Notes under the pieces: model-generated
The model's database searches: none
The model's input: only the letters and a program-made list of their open reading frames with translations
Told to the model about the DNA's origin: nothing
In this document: piece by piece, positions 17,326-22,857 of the stretch
Position numbering within the stretch: the first letter of the stretch is position 1
Layout: each line of letters opens with the position of its first letter
Program-made: the position numbers and the translations under genes
Virus record (IMG/VR): IMGVR_UViG_3300037131_000051
Location: 1-41,545 of that record
Length of the DNA stretch: 41,545 nt
Direction: 5' to 3' (one strand)
Origin: a virus

Positions 17326-18447
17326 ATGCCATCCAGCCAAACGCTTTTATCCCTCCAGCTCGTCCACACTCCCAACCATCACGACTGCCCGGCATGCCGT
17401 GGGTATCTGCAGCGCGCGCAGGCGGCGCCAGTGCACGCCTCCATGACGTTTGCCACGGCCGCGCCGATCTGGCTTGCCGAGCACAGCCCGAAGATCGCGC
17501 ACAAGACGTTTACCGATTACGAGTACTACATCCGGATGCTCGGCCGCTTCTTCGCCGAGCTGCGCCTGGACGAGATCCACGTCGGCCACCTGCAGGCCTA
17601 CGCAGACGAGCGCGCGCAGACCGCCGGCCCCAGCTGCATCAATCACGAACTGAATACCGCGAAGCAGATCATCGCGCGCGCCGGCCTCTGGACAGAGATC
17701 GAGAAGCTCTACAGGCCGCTGCAGGTCCCACGCTGCGATGTAGGCCAGGCGATGGAGCCGGATGCCGAGCGGAATCTCTTTGCGGTCGCCTCGACGGAGC
17801 CGCGCTGGAAGGTCGCCTACTTCTGTTCGATCCTGACGGCCACCACCACCGCAGGCCCATCGGAGATCACGCACCTGCACGTCAATGACATTGAGCTTAC
17901 TGAGAGCGCCGGCGCGCCCATGGGAATGCTGCGCATCCGCGATGGATTGAAGAACGGCCACCGGGAGCGCATCGTGCCGCTCAACGGATCCTCGCAGTGG
18001 GCCGCGGGGCAGCTGCTCAAGCGTTATTACAAAATCTGCCGCAGCGCCAAGATCGAGCCGAACCCGGAGCATTACCTGCTGCCAGGACGCACGCGGTCGA
18101 GCCCCTACGACCCATGGAAGCCGATGGGCTCGTGGAAGAAGGCGTGGGGATCGCTGCGCAAAATGGCCGGGGTGCCGACGCTGCGGATGTACGACCTGAG
18201 ACATCACGCGATCACCAAACTGATGGAGGCAGCCGAGATCAGCGAGCAGACCATCGAGGAAATGGCCGGGCACGCGCTCAGCTCGAGGATGAAGAAAAGG
18301 TACAGCCATATCCGCATGAAACCCAAGTCCGACGCGACCGCGAAGCTCGAACTGACGCTGCCGAAGAAGCCCGCGGCGTCGGTCCCCGCGTGCGAAAGAG
18401 GCTCGATCGAAGGGTTACCCGGCAGAGATTCACAACGACTATCGTGA
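17326..18447 (+). CDS. int: Tyrosine integrase with unusual catalytic residues
   Basis: 373 residues from ATG 17326; a GTG at 17290 would add 12 and would place the inverted repeat inside the gene. The N terminus has a HDCPAC pair, then a SAM-like core-binding domain (about 40-130, MTFATAAPIWLAEHSPKIAHK) and a catalytic domain (about 155-350). Visible active-site parts: a beta-strand Lys in GLKNGHRERIVPL, YDLRHH (R292), GHA (H316) and the nucleophile Y326 in KKRYSH. The first Arg, normally in TGLRxxE, is replaced: TTAGPSE has Gly at that place (177). The His of HxLR is Tyr289. It lies just before a tRNA fragment that is the likely attP, fitting prophage integration. Confidence 0.85.
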   Translation: MPSSQTLLSLQLVHTPNHHDCPACRGYLQRAQAAPVHASMTFATAAPIWLAEHSPKIAHKTFTDYEYYIRMLGRFFAELRLDEIHVGHLQAYADERAQTAGPSCINHELNTAKQIIARAGLWTEIEKLYRPLQVPRCDVGQAMEPDAERNLFAVASTEPRWKVAYFCSILTATTTAGPSEITHLHVNDIELTESAGAPMGMLRIRDGLKNGHRERIVPLNGSSQWAAGQLLKRYYKICRSAKIEPNPEHYLLPGRTRSSPYDPWKPMGSWKKAWGSLRKMAGVPTLRMYDLRHHAITKLMEAAEISEQTIEEMAGHALSSRMKKRYSHIRMKPKSDATAKLELTLPKKPAASVPACERGSIEGLPGRDSQRLS

Positions 18448-18456
18448 AAACAGTTG

Positions 18457-18485
18457 TTGACTTAAAGCAAAACTGCGAGTACAAA
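18457..18485 (+). promoter_or_regulatory. Candidate sigma70-type promoter
   Basis: TTGACT (18457-18462), a 17-base spacer and TACAAA (18480-18485). It lies right after the integrase stop and would serve the small gene at 18495 and read through the tRNA-Arg fragment. After integration, such a promoter could supply transcription for the reconstituted tRNA. Prediction by eye only. Confidence 0.4.
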
Positions 18486-18494
18486 GGTAAGGCT

Positions 18495-18824
18495 ATGGCA
18501 GGTGAGATCGTTCTACCAACTAGGAGCTGCAACATCTGTGGGCATAGCTGGGTGCTTCGCCAATCGAGGGAGCCCGGTAAGTGTCCCAAGTGCAAAAGCC
18601 CAAATTGGAATAGAACGGAGTTCACCCGCCCGAGTAAAAAACGCCCTGCCCCTCCATTAACACCGGAGAGGCGCGCGGAGATTCTCAGTCGCCGCGCGGA
18701 ATATAAAAGGGCATACCGGGAAGCTCGCAAGGCTTCTTTAACCTCAACCCAAAAACGCTCCAGTGTTAGACCGGTTTCTGAAAGTGCCTCTTCTGTTTCC
18801 GCAACGCCCTCTTTGGGAGCGTAG
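18495..18824 (+). CDS. Small zinc-ribbon protein ending inside the tRNA fragment
   Basis: 109 residues. Two CxxC pairs (CNICGHSW and CPKCKSPNW) about 19 residues apart form a rubredoxin-like zinc ribbon at residues 11-38; the rest is basic, with ERRAEILSRRAEYKRAYREARK as a charged helix and a Ser-rich tail. Zinc-ribbon plus basic helix suggests nucleic-acid binding, so an integration accessory or transcription role is conceivable. Its last codons and stop lie within the 5' end of the tRNA-Arg fragment, so prophage integration would leave the gene intact while tRNA sequence supplies its 3' end. Confidence 0.65.
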   Translation: MAGEIVLPTRSCNICGHSWVLRQSREPGKCPKCKSPNWNRTEFTRPSKKRPAPPLTPERRAEILSRRAEYKRAYREARKASLTSTQKRSSVRPVSESASSVSATPSLGA

Positions 18825-18854
18825 CTCAGTTGGATAGAGCATCTGCCTTCTAAG
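18815..18854 (+). other. 5' half of tRNA-Arg(TCT): putative attP core
   Basis: From 18815 the sequence reads as a tRNA: acceptor GGGAGCG, TA, D stem GCTC, D loop, GAGC, A, then anticodon stem TCTGC (18842-18846) and loop CTTCTAA with anticodon TCT (18849-18851). After the first base of the 3' strand the pairing fails, and no T arm or 3' acceptor is found downstream. A partial tRNA beside an integrase gene is the classic attP identity segment; here the phage carries the 5' rather than the usual 3' half. Crossover probably falls in or just before the anticodon loop (inference). Confidence 0.75.
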
Positions 18855-18933
18855 GCGAAGCTCGATCGGCAGCAACGGAAGAGACTCTTCATAAAACCGG
18901 CATCAACACTGGACACCTTCTGGAGAGTGTTCC

Positions 18934-19206
18934 ATGTCGAACGATGCCGCGCGCGATGTTGTAGAAGCTGAATCAAGCCCAAATCAACCTTTTTCTAACC
19001 CAGCCCTAGCCCCGGCCACTGCCTACGGAGCTCGTCAGGCGTCCGCCGAGTTGTATGACGCCTGCCTCCGTGTTGTAGAAGTTGCCAACCAGATTGAAGC
19101 GAAACCCGCCGCCATGGTAGCCATGGGCGCGGACCTCAAGCTGCGCCTCATCCAGACCCGGCTGTGCGCACAGCAGGCGCTCGATAGCGCGCGGAGGCTC
19201 TCGTGA
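18934..19206 (+). CDS. Hypothetical small helical protein
   Basis: 90 residues, first gene of a tightly overlapping operon that runs to 22.8 kb. GGAG lies nine bases before the ATG. A disordered N-terminal third (Ser/Pro/Ala) is followed by a long Ala/Leu-rich helix (ASAELYDACLRVVEVANQIE and further helices to the end). No family recognised. It overlaps the next gene's GTG start by four bases (GTGA), so the two are probably translationally coupled. Confidence 0.65.
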   Translation: MSNDAARDVVEAESSPNQPFSNPALAPATAYGARQASAELYDACLRVVEVANQIEAKPAAMVAMGADLKLRLIQTRLCAQQALDSARRLS

Positions 19207-19820
19207 TTCAACGCCTCTACGATCTTAGCTATCTGCGGGATGTGCGGCTGGCCAAGCGTCTGTTCCCAGCTCCGGACCCGGTGCCTGCGCCTCGGTTCCC
19301 CAAACCAGGGCAGACCATTCGCCTGGTGCACTCGCCGGCGGACGAATTGCCGCCGCCGGCGTTTCCCAAACCATCGCAGCTCAACCGCTTGGCTGACCGT
19401 CCGCGAAAGTTTGCAAGACGCTGCAAAGGGGCGCCGGTAAAACTGTCGCTCGTCGGTGCTGCCGAAAAAGTTCCGCCGGTCAAATCATCGGTGAGGGAGG
19501 TCACGGGGAATGTCCCTGGAGGACACGCCAGAGCAGGAGTCGCGCGGCCGGCGGCGGCTCCATCCTCCGCTCCTCCGCAGACCGTCGAGTACTTGGCAGC
19601 GCTGGCTGACCTCGCGAGTAACGAGCTCTCACGCGCGGCCATCAAAGAGGACTGGAACGCGGTGACCAGGTGTTTCGGCACCGTGCCTGACGCTGCGCTG
19701 TTTGCGCACGGCTATGAGCAGTACCTGGTCGATCGCGAAGCTGTGGCGGACCCGCTGCGGCGCGTGTTCCTGCACTACTCCTGGTGGCTGAATTTGAAAC
19801 GAGGAGGGGCGCATGAATAA
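19203..19820 (+). CDS. Hypothetical protein with Pro-rich N-terminal half
   Basis: 205 residues from GTG 19203, coupled to the gene before. Residues about 20-130 are rich in Pro, Arg and Ala with two similar segments, PAPRFPKPGQTIRL and PPAFPKPSQLNRL, a short internal duplication about 33 residues apart. The C-terminal about 75 residues look folded and helical (EYLAALADLASNELSRAAIK, then LFAHGYEQYLVDREAV). No catalytic motif. The stop lies eight bases inside the next small gene. Confidence 0.6.
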   Translation: MIQRLYDLSYLRDVRLAKRLFPAPDPVPAPRFPKPGQTIRLVHSPADELPPPAFPKPSQLNRLADRPRKFARRCKGAPVKLSLVGAAEKVPPVKSSVREVTGNVPGGHARAGVARPAAAPSSAPPQTVEYLAALADLASNELSRAAIKEDWNAVTRCFGTVPDAALFAHGYEQYLVDREAVADPLRRVFLHYSWWLNLKRGGAHE

Positions 19821-19977
19821 CTCCTATGAACGCCGGCGCCCCGCACAGCAGCCGGCGGACTTCCCGCTGCCCGAGAAGCCCGGGCTCCTGCGCTGCTTTT
19901 CCTTCGCCATCCCCATTGCCATCGTGTTGTGGGGATCGATCGCCATCCTGATCTGGGCTTTGCGAGGTGGAAGATGA
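19813..19977 (+). CDS. Single-TM mini-protein
   Basis: 54 residues: a Pro/Arg-rich cytoplasmic-type N terminus (MNNSYERRRPAQQPADFPLP) and one transmembrane helix near the C terminus (FAIPIAIVLWGSIAILIWAL) ending in RGGR. GAGGAG lies six bases before the ATG. It overlaps the previous gene by eight bases and the next by ATGA. Possible roles for such phage mini-membrane proteins include superinfection exclusion or host membrane modulation; nothing here decides. Confidence 0.65.
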   Translation: MNNSYERRRPAQQPADFPLPEKPGLLRCFSFAIPIAIVLWGSIAILIWALRGGR

Positions 19978-20498
19978 ACGCGAAGACGGCAATCGGATCC
20001 ACTTCCGCCAACCGCGAGATTCTTCTCTCTTCGCACCTTGGTGATGGCACCCTGCGCATTGCCATGGCCCAGATGGCTCCCGGCGAATGGTGGGTGATGA
20101 TGAATTTCCCCGGCCGCTCGTCGCTTACCTTGAGCCTGGATGCCTCCCAGGACGAGGCCTACTACCTGATGGAGCTGGCGCGGAAGATCGGCACCGAGGC
20201 AATTGCCTACGCGGCGGCGATCCGCAAGGCACCTGATGTGGAAATCTCCGAAGTAAAAATGCCGAGCTGCAAGATTGTCGAGGGTGTTTTCGGGCGCTTC
20301 ATTCTAGTAAACCCGTTAAACCCCAACTACTACGCATGGTCCGGCAGTGGCTGGAGTGCGCACGAACGGGGGATGCCAATCGGACGCTCGCAAATCTGCA
20401 ACTTCGAGACTGTGCAGGAAGCAGAAGAGTATGCCTCCAAGTCCGGCTTGCGTATTGTTCGCGAGTTGGCCGCTGCTCCCGAAGGCGGTGCCGCATGA
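19974..20498 (+). CDS. Hypothetical early-region protein
   Basis: 174 residues from ATG 19974, overlapping the upstream stop (ATGA). Residues about 15-65 look like a beta-rich domain (GTLRIAMAQMAPGEWWVMMN, then SSLTLSLDASQDEAYYLMEL) with a following helix; the C-terminal about 70 residues form a second alpha/beta unit (WSAHERGMPIGRSQICNFET, EEAEEYASKSGL-like). It ends in the EGGAA motif shared with several neighbours. No family recognised. Confidence 0.65.
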   Translation: MNAKTAIGSTSANREILLSSHLGDGTLRIAMAQMAPGEWWVMMNFPGRSSLTLSLDASQDEAYYLMELARKIGTEAIAYAAAIRKAPDVEISEVKMPSCKIVEGVFGRFILVNPLNPNYYAWSGSGWSAHERGMPIGRSQICNFETVQEAEEYASKSGLRIVRELAAAPEGGAA

Positions 20499-20731
20499 GC
20501 CTACACCGCCGTCTCCCCTCCGACCCCACCAATCTGCTCGAGCTAAAAAATGAGCAATTCGCATTAGCCGGCCTCGACTACGAAGAACGAAGGACCGCGC
20601 AGTGTTACCTGACCGGCGCGCTTGCAAACTTAGTTCCACCTGAAAAATGGGCGGAGACTGTCAGGCTCGTTATCGAATGGGTCCACGAAGACAGAAAACG
20701 CCGTGCCGGACGAGAAGGCGGTGCCGCATGA
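20495..20731 (+). CDS. Small hypothetical helical protein
   Basis: 78 residues from ATG 20495, with stop/start overlaps at both ends. Predominantly helical and charged (LLELKNEQFALAGLDYEERR, then WAETVRLVIEWVHEDRKRRA), with a single Cys. The C terminus GREGGAA repeats that of its neighbour. No domain recognised. Position inside the coupled operon is the main support that it is expressed. Confidence 0.6.
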   Translation: MSLHRRLPSDPTNLLELKNEQFALAGLDYEERRTAQCYLTGALANLVPPEKWAETVRLVIEWVHEDRKRRAGREGGAA

Positions 20732-20961
20732 GACACACCGTCGCGCGCAACCAAACGCTGACACTGCTTTCCCCGGCTGATCGGCCCCGCTGCTCGCACT
20801 GCGCGTGGCTCAGCTATTACCTCGGGGAGCTTGATTACTTTATCGGCCAGCGGCTGAAGGGGCAGAAGCGCCCGTTGTGCGCGGTGCATGCCTTCGAATT
20901 CGCGAGGCGGCATGGGCTTCCTGTACCGGACGGAGCGATGGAAATGGAGCGTGCCGCATGA
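20728..20961 (+). CDS. Small Cys/His-containing protein
   Basis: 77 residues. CSHCAWLSYYLGELDYF and a later LCAVHAFEFARRH give CxxC...CxxH, a likely zinc site spanning residues about 22-55. The remainder is a basic N terminus (MRHTVARNQTLTLLS) and a short acidic tail. Starts and stops overlap both neighbours by four bases. The zinc-site arrangement recalls treble-clef or ribbon mini-proteins that phages use as host-factor binders; function unknown. Confidence 0.6.
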   Translation: MRHTVARNQTLTLLSPADRPRCSHCAWLSYYLGELDYFIGQRLKGQKRPLCAVHAFEFARRHGLPVPDGAMEMERAA

Positions 20962-21155
20962 GCCAGCACTTCACCCGCTCGACCGTTTCTGCAGCGTTTT
21001 ACTGCAACAAGTGCGCGAGGGAGACGCAGCACCGCATCGATGACCGGCGGCGCGGCCCTTGCCTGGAATGCATCGCGCGCAACGATAAGCTTTGCCGGGA
21101 CGCACGCAAAGAACTCTCTGCGCGGCAGGGTGAACTGTTTGGCGGTGCCGCATGA
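20958..21155 (+). CDS. Small zinc-ribbon protein
   Basis: 65 residues. CNKCARETQHRI followed 17 residues on by CLECIARNDKLC gives two CxxC pairs, a compact zinc ribbon, then a charged helix (RKELSARQGELFGG). Translationally coupled at both ends (ATGA). One of a run of Cys-pair proteins in this operon; too short for family assignment. Confidence 0.6.
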   Translation: MSQHFTRSTVSAAFYCNKCARETQHRIDDRRRGPCLECIARNDKLCRDARKELSARQGELFGGAA

Positions 21156-21427
21156 CGCCGGCGCAAGCGAGAATGCTCGGCGGTGTCGTGTCATCGTCGG
21201 CGGAGCATAAGTGCCTCTTCTGCGGATGCACGGAACTGGCGGCCTGCGTACTCAATTGGGGCGGCCTGACGATTGGCTGCTGGTGGGTCAACGAGGAGCG
21301 CGATGTGTGTTCATCTCCGCAGTGCGTGAAGCAGTACTCCACGGAGCTAGTGCGGAAGATGACCTTGTTGATGGACATGGCTTCGCGGCCCACATCCTCG
21401 ATCGACGATATCGAGAGGCGCGCATGA
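21152..21427 (+). CDS. Small Cys-rich protein
   Basis: 91 residues. CLFCGCTELAACVL (four Cys), then GCWWVNEERDVCSSPQC: together CxxCxC...C...C...CxxxxC, typical of a zinc-binding fold found as short cassettes in phage early regions. A C-terminal helix (VRKMTLLMDMASRP) follows. Stop/start overlaps with both neighbours. Function not recognised; a role in binding a host protein or nucleic acid is inference. Confidence 0.6.
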   Translation: MTPAQARMLGGVVSSSAEHKCLFCGCTELAACVLNWGGLTIGCWWVNEERDVCSSPQCVKQYSTELVRKMTLLMDMASRPTSSIDDIERRA

Positions 21428-21657
21428 GCTACGCGACCTGGTTGAAAGAGTTGCGGGTGGCAGCGGTGGAGGAGTTCTTCTTTTCTCCGGAGGCCGCCGA
21501 AACCATGCTTCCCGCGCGAAGACAGTTTTGGAAGGAGTACTTCGATGAGGGGTTCGGTCCGATGCCGGCACTCGCGGAGGATTTGTTGTCGAGCGAACCG
21601 CCCATGCCGAGACTGCCGACCTTCGACGAGCCAGGCGAACGCGAGGAGCCGGCATGA
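21424..21657 (+). CDS. Small acidic hypothetical protein
   Basis: 77 residues from ATG 21424, coupled at both ends. Acidic and aromatic-rich (AAVEEFFFSPEAAETMLP, FWKEYFDEGFG), with a Pro/Glu-rich tail. No cysteines, unlike its neighbours. Small acidic phage proteins include DNA mimics, but the charge pattern here is modest and no specific claim is justified. Confidence 0.55.
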   Translation: MSYATWLKELRVAAVEEFFFSPEAAETMLPARRQFWKEYFDEGFGPMPALAEDLLSSEPPMPRLPTFDEPGEREEPA

Positions 21658-21947
21658 GACATCGGAGATTCATTTACCGCTGCCCAAGCTGCCAGGAGAC
21701 CGGGCTGCGGCCCGATCCGGAGGCGGTGTACAAGGTGCGTGTGTGCGAGCCGTGCGCTGGCAAAGGAAAGACTCGCATCACGGTGATGCAGCGCATTGAG
21801 TTGGATCGTGAATTGCGGGGGGGCAGAAGTAAATGTTCAAGAAATCGCAGTCAACGAGTGCTTTCAGGATGCCTGCGTTCGACGTTGACGGGCCGCGCGA
21901 AGATCCGTCGGTGGTCGAACTCAAGAAGTACGAAAAGGTTTTGGTGA
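21654..21947 (+). CDS. Small zinc-ribbon protein, C terminus possibly frameshifted
   Basis: 97 residues as read. The first about 60 are convincing: YRCPSCQETGLRPD and CEPCAGKGKTRI form a DnaJ-like two-pair zinc site. From a run of seven G (about 21816-21823) the frame becomes Ser/Arg-rich low-quality sequence that overlaps the next gene by 115 bases. With one more G the frame would stop at TAA just before ATG 21833, restoring the compact spacing seen throughout this operon. So the true product is probably about 59 residues, or slippage at the G run makes both forms. Confidence 0.5.
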   Translation: MRHRRFIYRCPSCQETGLRPDPEAVYKVRVCEPCAGKGKTRITVMQRIELDRELRGGRSKCSRNRSQRVLSGCLRSTLTGRAKIRRWSNSRSTKRFW

Positions 21948-22021
21948 TGAAGAACAAAACGAGGAGGTCACATGGAAAGGAAGGAATATCCGAAGGGGTA
22001 CGGCGAGTACTTCGTGCGTAA
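21833..22021 (+). CDS. Small hypothetical protein
   Basis: 62 residues from ATG 21833. Charged (FKKSQSTSAF, VVELKKYEKVLVMKNKTRR) with no motif. It overlaps the read-through form of the upstream gene and, by 50 bases, the next reading frame at 21972, whose GAGGAGG site lies inside it. One of the two overlapping frames may be spurious or their ends may be altered by indels. Confidence 0.4.
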   Translation: MFKKSQSTSAFRMPAFDVDGPREDPSVVELKKYEKVLVMKNKTRRSHGKEGISEGVRRVLRA

Positions 22022-22187
22022 ACCCAGTTTGCGCCGGCAGCGAGTTGTCGCTCGCCACCGGCCCGAAAACATTTCAACCCAGTCGGTCGAAACAAAGAGT
22101 ATCACGCGGAGGCAAACAGGAGTATTTGGGGGGTGGCTGCGCAGGTGGCTCCCGTGGTTCCCCACTCCGGTAGGTGGAAGGCTTTGA
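21972..22187 (+). CDS. Small basic hypothetical protein
   Basis: 71 residues with a strong GAGGAGG site 4-5 bases before ATG 21972. Very basic (YFVRKPSLRRQRVVARHRPE, then VFGGWLRRWLPWF, an amphipathic Trp/Arg segment). The stop TGA overlaps a TTG start (TTGA) of the following frame. The good ribosome site is the chief evidence; function unknown. Confidence 0.45.
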   Translation: MERKEYPKGYGEYFVRKPSLRRQRVVARHRPENISTQSVETKSITRRQTGVFGGWLRRWLPWFPTPVGGRL

Positions 22188-22819
22188 CGGCCCGGAAGAG
22201 CAAGGGAAATCCGGGCGGCGATTCCAACCGGATTCGTGTGCGGCGCGGCGAAGCGAGGGTTTGGTTTTACCGCAACGAATCGAGTATCGACGTTTACGTG
22301 CGACCCGACAAAACAACGGGCGCCAAGCCAGCCGCGCGATTTTATAGGACGGTGAGCAATGGAAAAGAAGACAGATCAGCCCTATGTAATTGTCCGCACC
22401 TACAGTGCGGGCGCGTTTGCCGCGAACCTTGTCTCACGCGACGGCAAAGAGGCGAAGCTAGCGAACGCGCGGCGTCTCTGGTATTGGGACGGCGCGGCAT
22501 CGCTTTCGCAGATTGCTGTCTCGGGAGTTTCAAAACCATTCATCGCGCACCCCCAGTACGGGCCAATGATTGTGGACGTGAGAGAGATGCGGAGGGCCGC
22601 GTGAAACCGTCAAAACACTGGAAACGATTGGTGCAAAGGGCCAAAAGAAAAGCCGTCAAGGCGAGACCCGCGGGTTTACCCCTTGGGGTTTGGGTACGGG
22701 CGCAGTGGCCCGTGACCATTAAAGAGGCGGTGCAATCCAGGCTGGATGAGCGGGTAATGTTGACTGCCAATTTCCCGGCGGTCCCCTTGCTCGTGCGGCG
22801 CGTTCAAGGAGACTTGTAA
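22184..22819 (+). CDS. Uncertain frame running under the DUF6948-like gene
   Basis: From TTG 22184 (TTGA overlap with the previous stop) a frame stays open for 211 codons to 22819. Only its two ends look protein-like: RIRVRRGEARVWFYRNESSI near the start and a basic helical C terminus from 22601. The middle (22359-22604) is the shadow of a better gene in another frame and is Cys/Arg-rich. Most likely a short N-terminal gene lost its stop, or an indel joined two genes. Treated as doubtful. Confidence 0.25.
   Translation: MTARKSKGNPGGDSNRIRVRRGEARVWFYRNESSIDVYVRPDKTTGAKPAARFYRTVSNGKEDRSALCNCPHLQCGRVCREPCLTRRQRGEASERAASLVLGRRGIAFADCCLGSFKTIHRAPPVRANDCGRERDAEGRVKPSKHWKRLVQRAKRKAVKARPAGLPLGVWVRAQWPVTIKEAVQSRLDERVMLTANFPAVPLLVRRVQGDL
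22359..22604 (+). CDS. DUF6948-like phage protein
   Basis: 81 residues. PYVIVRTYSAGAFAANLVSR, DGKEAKLANARRLWYWDGA and SLSQIAVSGVSKP match a family of small phage proteins I know as DUF6948, characterised by the RRxWYW core; no function is known. The domain fills the whole protein. GGTGAG upstream gives a weak ribosome site. It overlaps a GTG start at 22601 by four bases (GTGA). Confidence 0.75.
   Translation: MEKKTDQPYVIVRTYSAGAFAANLVSRDGKEAKLANARRLWYWDGAASLSQIAVSGVSKPFIAHPQYGPMIVDVREMRRAA
22601..22819 (+). CDS. Small basic protein
   Basis: 72 residues from GTG 22601, coupled to the DUF6948-like gene by GTGA. N-terminal half is strongly basic (KHWKRLVQRAKRKAVKARPA); C-terminal half LDERVMLTANFPAVPLLVRR looks folded. 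This start is preferred to the long upstream frame because it gives normal operon spacing. AAGGAG for the next gene lies in its last codons. Probably nucleic-acid binding by charge, otherwise unknown. Confidence 0.5.
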   Translation: MKPSKHWKRLVQRAKRKAVKARPAGLPLGVWVRAQWPVTIKEAVQSRLDERVMLTANFPAVPLLVRRVQGDL

Positions 22820-22857
22820 TAGCCTCGCAACCAAAATCACGGCCTGGGCAAAACAAG

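Larger units (their letters stand above)
20484..21155 (+). repeat. Recurring gene-junction motif GGCGGTGCCGCATGA
   Basis: Exact copies at 20484-20498, 20717-20731 and 21141-21155, with a variant GAGCGTGCCGCATGA at 20947-20961. Each spans the last codons of one small gene (Gly-Gly-Ala-Ala or Arg-Ala-Ala) and the overlapping stop/start ATGA of the next, making four successive gene boundaries nearly identical. Confidence 0.9.

Noticed and set aside
18815-18933. A full tRNA-Arg gene interrupted by an intron
   Set aside because: No 3' half (T arm, acceptor complement to GGGAGCG) is found before the next gene at 18934, and the gap is too short for a group I intron.
22133-22183. Start of a 228-residue gene at 22133
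   Set aside because: This start lies inside the preceding small gene, has no ribosome site and gives a poor N terminus; the TTG at 22184 or separate short genes fit better.
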